Origin: Streptomyces pseudovenezuelae
GTDB lineage: Bacteria; Actinomycetota; Actinomycetes; Streptomycetales; Streptomycetaceae
Assembly (NCBI RefSeq): GCF_029892565.1
Contig: NZ_JARXVH010000027.1
Span: 1 to 64,000 of the forward strand
Length of the DNA: 64,000 bases
Direction: 5' to 3'
A program made the translations under genes and the position numbers. The notes below the pieces were generated by a model, which ran no database searches, was not told where the DNA came from, and saw nothing but the letters and a program-made list of their open reading frames with translations. This document shows, one piece after another, positions 60,362 through 64,000 of this stretch; position 1 is the stretch's first letter, and each line of letters opens with the position of its first letter.

Positions 60362-62065
60362 ATGGCGAACGCACCGGTCCAGCGCATGTCCCAGTTGATG
60401 GCGAAGACGTTGCGCGACGACCCGGCGGACGCCGAGGTCCTCAGTCACAAGCTCCTCGTCCGGGCCGGTTACGTCCGCCGCACCGCGGCCGGCATCTGGT
60501 CCTGGCTGCCGCTGGGCAAGAAGGTGCTGTCCAACGTCGAGCGGATCGTGCGTGAGGAGATGGACGCGATCGGCGCCCAGGAGGTGCTGCTCCCCGCGAT
60601 CCTGCCCCGGGAGCCGTACGAGGCGACCGGCCGCTGGGACGAGTACGGCCCCGAGCTGTTCCGCCTCCAGGACCGCAAGGGCGGCGACTACCTGCTCGGC
60701 CCGACCCACGAGGAGATCTTCACCCTGCTGGTGAAGGACCAGGCGTCCTCCTACAAGGACCTGCCGGTCATCCTCTACCAGATCCAGAACAAGTACCGCG
60801 ACGAGGCCCGCCCCCGCGCCGGCATCCTGCGCGGCCGCGAGTTCCTGATGAAGGACTCGTACTCCTTCGACACGGAGGACGAGGGTCTCGCCAAGTCGTA
60901 CGCCCTGCACCGCGAGGCCTATCAGCGGATCTTCGAGCGCCTCGGCCTCGACTACCGCATCTGCGCCGCCACCGCGGGCGCGATGGGCGGCTCCAAGTCG
61001 GAGGAGTTCCTGGCACCGGCCGAGGCCGGCGAGGACACCTTCGCGGACTGCCCCAACTGCGACTTCGCGGCCAACACCGAAGCGATCTCGTACGAGTTGA
61101 AGCCGGTGGACGCGGCCGGCGTGCCCGCCCTCGAAGAGATCCCGACCCCCGACACCCCCACCATCGAGACCCTCGCCGCCCACCTCGGCGTCCCGGCCTC
61201 CGCCACCCTGAAGAACCTCCTGGTGAAGGTCGACGGCGAGATCGTCGCCGTCGGCGTGCCCGGCGACCGCGAGGTCGACATGGACAAGGTCGAGGCCCAT
61301 TTCGCCCCCGCCGCAGTCGAGTTGGTGACGGCGGAGGACTTCACCGGCCGTCCCGACCTCGTCCGCGGTTACGTCGGTCTGCAGGGCCTGGGCGAGAAGG
61401 TCACGTACATCGCCGACCCGCGCGTGGCCCCCGGCACGTCCTGGATCACGGGTGCCAACAAGGAGCACACGCACGCGAAGAACGTCGTCGCCGGGCGGGA
61501 CTTCGAGGTCGACACGTACGTCGACGTCGTGGTCGTGCAGGAGGGCGACCCCTGCCCGAAGTGCGGTACCGGCCTCAAGCTCGACCGTGCCATCGAGATC
61601 GGCCACATCTTCCAGCTGGGCCGCAAGTACGCCGACGCCCTCAAGCTCGACGTCCTCGGCCGGCAGGGCAAGCCGGTCCGCGTCACCATGGGCTCTTACG
61701 GCATCGGCGTCTCCCGCGCGGTCGCGGCCCTCGCCGAGCAGACCGCCGACGAGCACGGCCTGGTCTGGCCCCGCGAGGTCGCCCCGGCCGACGTGCACGT
61801 CGTCGCGGCCGGCAAGGCCCTCCAGATCGAACTCGCCCTCGACGTCTCCGAGAAGCTGCGCGCCGCAGGACTGCGCGTCCTGGTCGACGACCGGGCCGGT
61901 GTCTCCCCGGGCGTGAAGTTCACGGACGCCGAACTCATCGGCGTACCGCAGATCCTGGTGGCCGGCCGCCGTTCCGCAGAGGGCGTCCTGGAGCTCAAGG
62001 ACCGCAAGTCCGGTGAGCGCGAGGAGCTGACGGTGGACGAGGCGATCGCCCGCCTCACCGCCTGA
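60362..62065 (+). CDS. proS: Prolyl-tRNA synthetase
   Basis: A 567-residue class II aminoacyl-tRNA synthetase that charges tRNA-Pro. The catalytic domain includes RAGYVRRTAAGIWSWLPLGKKV, TGRWDEYGPELFRLQDR, LGPTHEEIFTLLVKDQ (motif 2 region) and YRDEARPRAGILRGREFLMKDSYSFD (read in two parts). The bacterial editing domain is inserted (about 240-390, including LVKVDGEIVAVGVPGDREVD). Motif 3 is near GSYGIGVSRAVAALAEQ, and the C-terminal anticodon domain follows. This is the full-length bacterial type. AGGAG lies ten bases before the ATG. Confidence 0.97.
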   Translation: MANAPVQRMSQLMAKTLRDDPADAEVLSHKLLVRAGYVRRTAAGIWSWLPLGKKVLSNVERIVREEMDAIGAQEVLLPAILPREPYEATGRWDEYGPELFRLQDRKGGDYLLGPTHEEIFTLLVKDQASSYKDLPVILYQIQNKYRDEARPRAGILRGREFLMKDSYSFDTEDEGLAKSYALHREAYQRIFERLGLDYRICAATAGAMGGSKSEEFLAPAEAGEDTFADCPNCDFAANTEAISYELKPVDAAGVPALEEIPTPDTPTIETLAAHLGVPASATLKNLLVKVDGEIVAVGVPGDREVDMDKVEAHFAPAAVELVTAEDFTGRPDLVRGYVGLQGLGEKVTYIADPRVAPGTSWITGANKEHTHAKNVVAGRDFEVDTYVDVVVVQEGDPCPKCGTGLKLDRAIEIGHIFQLGRKYADALKLDVLGRQGKPVRVTMGSYGIGVSRAVAALAEQTADEHGLVWPREVAPADVHVVAAGKALQIELALDVSEKLRAAGLRVLVDDRAGVSPGVKFTDAELIGVPQILVAGRRSAEGVLELKDRKSGEREELTVDEAIARLTA

Positions 62066-62083
62066 CGCCCTGATTTAAGGCAC

Positions 62084-62135
62084 CTCTCAGGGAGTTCTGC
62101 CGAGGCGTATGGGTGCCTCACAGACTTCTCTCAGG
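62084..62135. promoter_or_regulatory. CTCTCAGG direct repeat upstream of the redox operon
   Basis: CTCTCAGG occurs at 62084-62091 and 62128-62135, 44 bases apart, about four helical turns, ahead of the Ser-rich gene. AGGCACC (62078-62084) and GGTGCCT (62112-62118) form an inverted repeat between them that might terminate proS. Regulator unknown; a response regulator is one possibility. Confidence 0.35.
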
Positions 62136-62187
62136 CTGTTCCCCGACCGTAGTGGGTGACACAGAGTCACCAGGGAGGGGAACGGCC

Positions 62188-62538
62188 ATGAACAGCAGGG
62201 AACGAGGTGCCGCAGCCACGGTCCGCAGAGGGGCCCGGCGCACGGCGGCGACAGCGGCGGCGGTCACCTTGGCGGCCGCCGCCGGGATGTTCGCGCTCAT
62301 CGGCACGATGGACACGGACACGAGCGCGTCCTCGACGACCACGAGCAGCGACAGCAGCACGACGGACTCGTTCACGTCGAGCAGCTCGTCCAACGGCGGT
62401 TCGTCGACGGACAGTTCGACGAGCGACAGCTCCTCGTCGTCCTCGACCGACAGCTCCTCGTCGAGCGGCTCGTCCTCCAGCGGCGGCCTCACCTCCTCCA
62501 GCGGCGGTTCCACCGACTCCACGTCGGGGGCGTCGTGA
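62188..62538 (+). CDS. Ser/Thr-rich exported or membrane-tethered protein
   Basis: A 116-residue protein with a basic N-terminus (NSRERGAAATVRRGARR), one hydrophobic segment (about residues 19-40) and a tail composed almost only of Ser, Thr, Asp and Gly. No family is recognisable. ATG 62188 has GGGAGGGG seven bases upstream. The stop overlaps the start of apbE, so it is coupled to a flavin-transfer enzyme; the Ser/Thr-rich tail could be a flavinylation or glycosylation target or a plain linker, but no FMN-acceptor motif (S/T-GAT/S type) is clear. Confidence 0.7.
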   Translation: MNSRERGAAATVRRGARRTAATAAAVTLAAAAGMFALIGTMDTDTSASSTTTSSDSSTTDSFTSSSSSNGGSSTDSSTSDSSSSSSTDSSSSSGSSSSGGLTSSSGGSTDSTSGAS

Positions 62539-63515
62539 TGACCACCGCCCCGCGCATCACTCCGCGCACCACGGCCGCCACCGAGTGGCGTGCCCTCGGC
62601 ACCGGCGTCCGCCTGGTCGTCACCGACCCGGCCCTGCTCGACTCCTGCAACCTGCTGCTCGCCCGGCACCTCGCCGAGGTGGACGCGGCCTGCAGCCGCT
62701 TCCGTGCCGACTCCGAACTCGCCGCCCTCGACACCACCGACGGCCGCCCGGTCCGGGTCAGCCCGCTGCTCGCCCAGGCCCTCGAAGTCGCCCTGCGCGC
62801 GGCCGAGTCGACCGACGGAACCGTCGACCCCACGGTCGGTTCGGCGATGGACGCGATCGGCTACGACCGTGACTTCACGCTGGTCCAGGAGGACGACCGG
62901 CCGGTCCGGCTCACCGTGAAGCGGGCCCCGGGCTGGCGCACGGTCCGCCTGGACCTCGCGTCGGACACGGTCACCGTCCCGGCGGGCGTCCGCCTCGACC
63001 TGGGCGCGACCGCCAAGGCCTGGGCCGCCGACCGGGCCGCCACGATGCTCGCGGAGACGGCCGGCTGCGGAGTGCTGGTGAGCCTCGGCGGCGACACGGC
63101 CGTCGCGGGCGAGTCCCCCGCGGACGGCTGGCAGATCCGCGTCCAGGACGTGACCGGCGCGGTCGACCGGACGCCAACTCAGGGACCGTACGCCACAGTC
63201 GGCCTGCGCAGCGGCGGCCTCGCCACCTCGGGCACGGCCGCCCGCAACTGGCGCCGAGGCGGCCACGACCTCCACCACATCGTCGACCCCCGCACCGGCC
63301 TCCCCGTCCGCTCCCCATGGCGCACGGTCTCGGTCGCGGCCTCCACCTGCGCCGACGCGAACGCGGCGACCACGGCGGCCCTGGTGAAGGGCGCGGACGC
63401 GGAACGCTGGCTGACCCAACGGGGCCTGCCTGCACGGCTGGTGGCACACAGCGGGGCGGTCGTCACGACACCCGGCTGGCCCACGGACCGCGCCGACCTG
63501 GAGGCAGCCGCATGA
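62535..63515 (+). CDS. FAD:protein FMN transferase (ApbE)
   Basis: A 326-residue enzyme that attaches FMN from FAD to a Ser/Thr of exported redox proteins. ApbE text is clear: EVDAACSRFRADSELAAL, the VDLGATAKAWAADRAA-like segment LDLGATAKAWAADRAATML, LVSLGGDTAVAG, and the metal/FAD motif ATSGTAARNW followed by HHIVDPRTGLPV. There is no obvious signal peptide or lipobox, so it may be cytoplasmic, as in some actinobacteria. GTG 62535 or ATG 62538 both overlap the upstream stop; its own stop overlaps the next ATG. Confidence 0.92.
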   Translation: MMTTAPRITPRTTAATEWRALGTGVRLVVTDPALLDSCNLLLARHLAEVDAACSRFRADSELAALDTTDGRPVRVSPLLAQALEVALRAAESTDGTVDPTVGSAMDAIGYDRDFTLVQEDDRPVRLTVKRAPGWRTVRLDLASDTVTVPAGVRLDLGATAKAWAADRAATMLAETAGCGVLVSLGGDTAVAGESPADGWQIRVQDVTGAVDRTPTQGPYATVGLRSGGLATSGTAARNWRRGGHDLHHIVDPRTGLPVRSPWRTVSVAASTCADANAATTAALVKGADAERWLTQRGLPARLVAHSGAVVTTPGWPTDRADLEAAA

Positions 63516-64000
63516 GCTCCGAGATCCTCTGGTACGCCAACCGCGCCACCGGCGCCGTCTGCCTGGTCCTCTTCACGGTCGTCGTCCTGCTCGGCATAGC
63601 CGTCCGCCTGAGAACCCGGCTCCCCGGCCTGCCCCGGTTCGGCACGGTCTCCCTCCACCGCAGCCTCTCCCTCTCCGCCATGGCCTTCCTGGCCCTGCAC
63701 ATCGCGTTCGCGGTGATCGACAGCTACGTCGACATCACGGTCGTGGACGCCGTCGTCCCGTTCGCCTCGAACTACCAGCCGCTGTGGCTGGGCCTCGGCA
63801 CGGTCGCCCTCGACCTGATGCTCGCCGTCGTGATCACCAGCCTGCTCCGCGCCCGGATGGGCCACCGCGCCTGGCGCGCCGTGCACTGGCTCGCGTACGC
63901 CTCCTGGCCGGTCGCCCTCGTCCACGGCATCGGCATCGGCACGGACACCGGCGCCGACTGGATGACCTGGCTGACCGTCTCCTGCGTGACGGCGGTCGTC
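63512..64000 (+). CDS. Ferric-reductase-like heme membrane protein (3' end outside window)
   Basis: The first 163 codons of a membrane protein with at least five hydrophobic segments. Conserved His residues fall in helices (VSLHRSLSLSAMAFLALHIAFAVID and AVHWLAYASWPVALVHGIGIG), the pattern of ferric-reductase/YedZ-type heme-b domains. With ApbE just upstream, a flavin-binding domain or FMN-binding partner is expected downstream. The ATG overlaps the ApbE stop. The gene is cut by the window edge, so total length and C-terminal domains are unknown. Confidence 0.85.
   Translation, partial: MSSEILWYANRATGAVCLVLFTVVVLLGIAVRLRTRLPGLPRFGTVSLHRSLSLSAMAFLALHIAFAVIDSYVDITVVDAVVPFASNYQPLWLGLGTVALDLMLAVVITSLLRARMGHRAWRAVHWLAYASWPVALVHGIGIGTDTGADWMTWLTVSCVTAVV

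Overview
The window is high-GC actinobacterial chromosome, almost certainly Streptomyces. Evidence: strong third-position GC, many GTG/TTG starts, Tat and lipoprotein signals, a DasR-type operator, one rare TTA codon, and the block dxr - rseP-like protease - ispG - GNAT - GNAT - proS, which I recall in this order from Streptomyces coelicolor. It looks like chromosomal core/arm DNA. I see no tRNA, rRNA, CRISPR array, prophage or insertion sequence.

Layout. (1) 0.1-11.3 kb: a 1761-residue repeat-built protein of unknown function, a small cell-wall-anchored protein with a class F sortase, an ECF sigma factor with a membrane partner, a small membrane protein with a clear leaderless promoter, a secreted serine hydrolase, and an ECF-type sigma protein with a long C-terminal extension. 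(2) 11.3-14.7 kb: glycerophosphodiesterase, a deaminase of the adenosine deaminase family (possibly aminodeoxyfutalosine deaminase), a DUF4190-like membrane protein and a NADAR protein. (3) 14.9-32.7 kb: polyamine/GABA catabolism: aldehyde dehydrogenase, PotD-A-B-C-like transporter, amine oxidoreductase, gabT, a PucR regulator and a second aldehyde dehydrogenase. Interleaved are a GH18 chitinase with a DasR site, a PAP2 phosphatase and a membrane ATPase.

(4) 32.8-51.9 kb is the most striking part. It is a carbohydrate locus with GH3, an importer lacking its own ATPase, GH74, GH42, GH95, GH12, GH31 and a LacI regulator. This set covers every linkage of fucosylated xyloglucan: secreted GH74 and GH12 cut the backbone, the importer takes up oligosaccharides, and cytoplasmic GH95, GH42, GH31 and GH3 remove fucose, galactose, xylose and glucose. 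Four copies of a palindrome with core GAAGCGCTTC occur only in the GH3/importer divergent region and upstream of the LacI gene, which argues for one regulon. A divergent NTF2-like/MarR pair inside the locus carries two apparent single-base frameshifts.

(5) 52.1-64.0 kb: acyl-CoA dehydrogenase, a secreted lamin-tail-domain protein, non-mevalonate isoprenoid genes (dxr, ispG) with a site-2 protease, two acetyltransferases, prolyl-tRNA synthetase, and the start of a flavin/heme redox operon (Ser-rich protein, ApbE, ferric-reductase-like membrane protein) that runs off the window.
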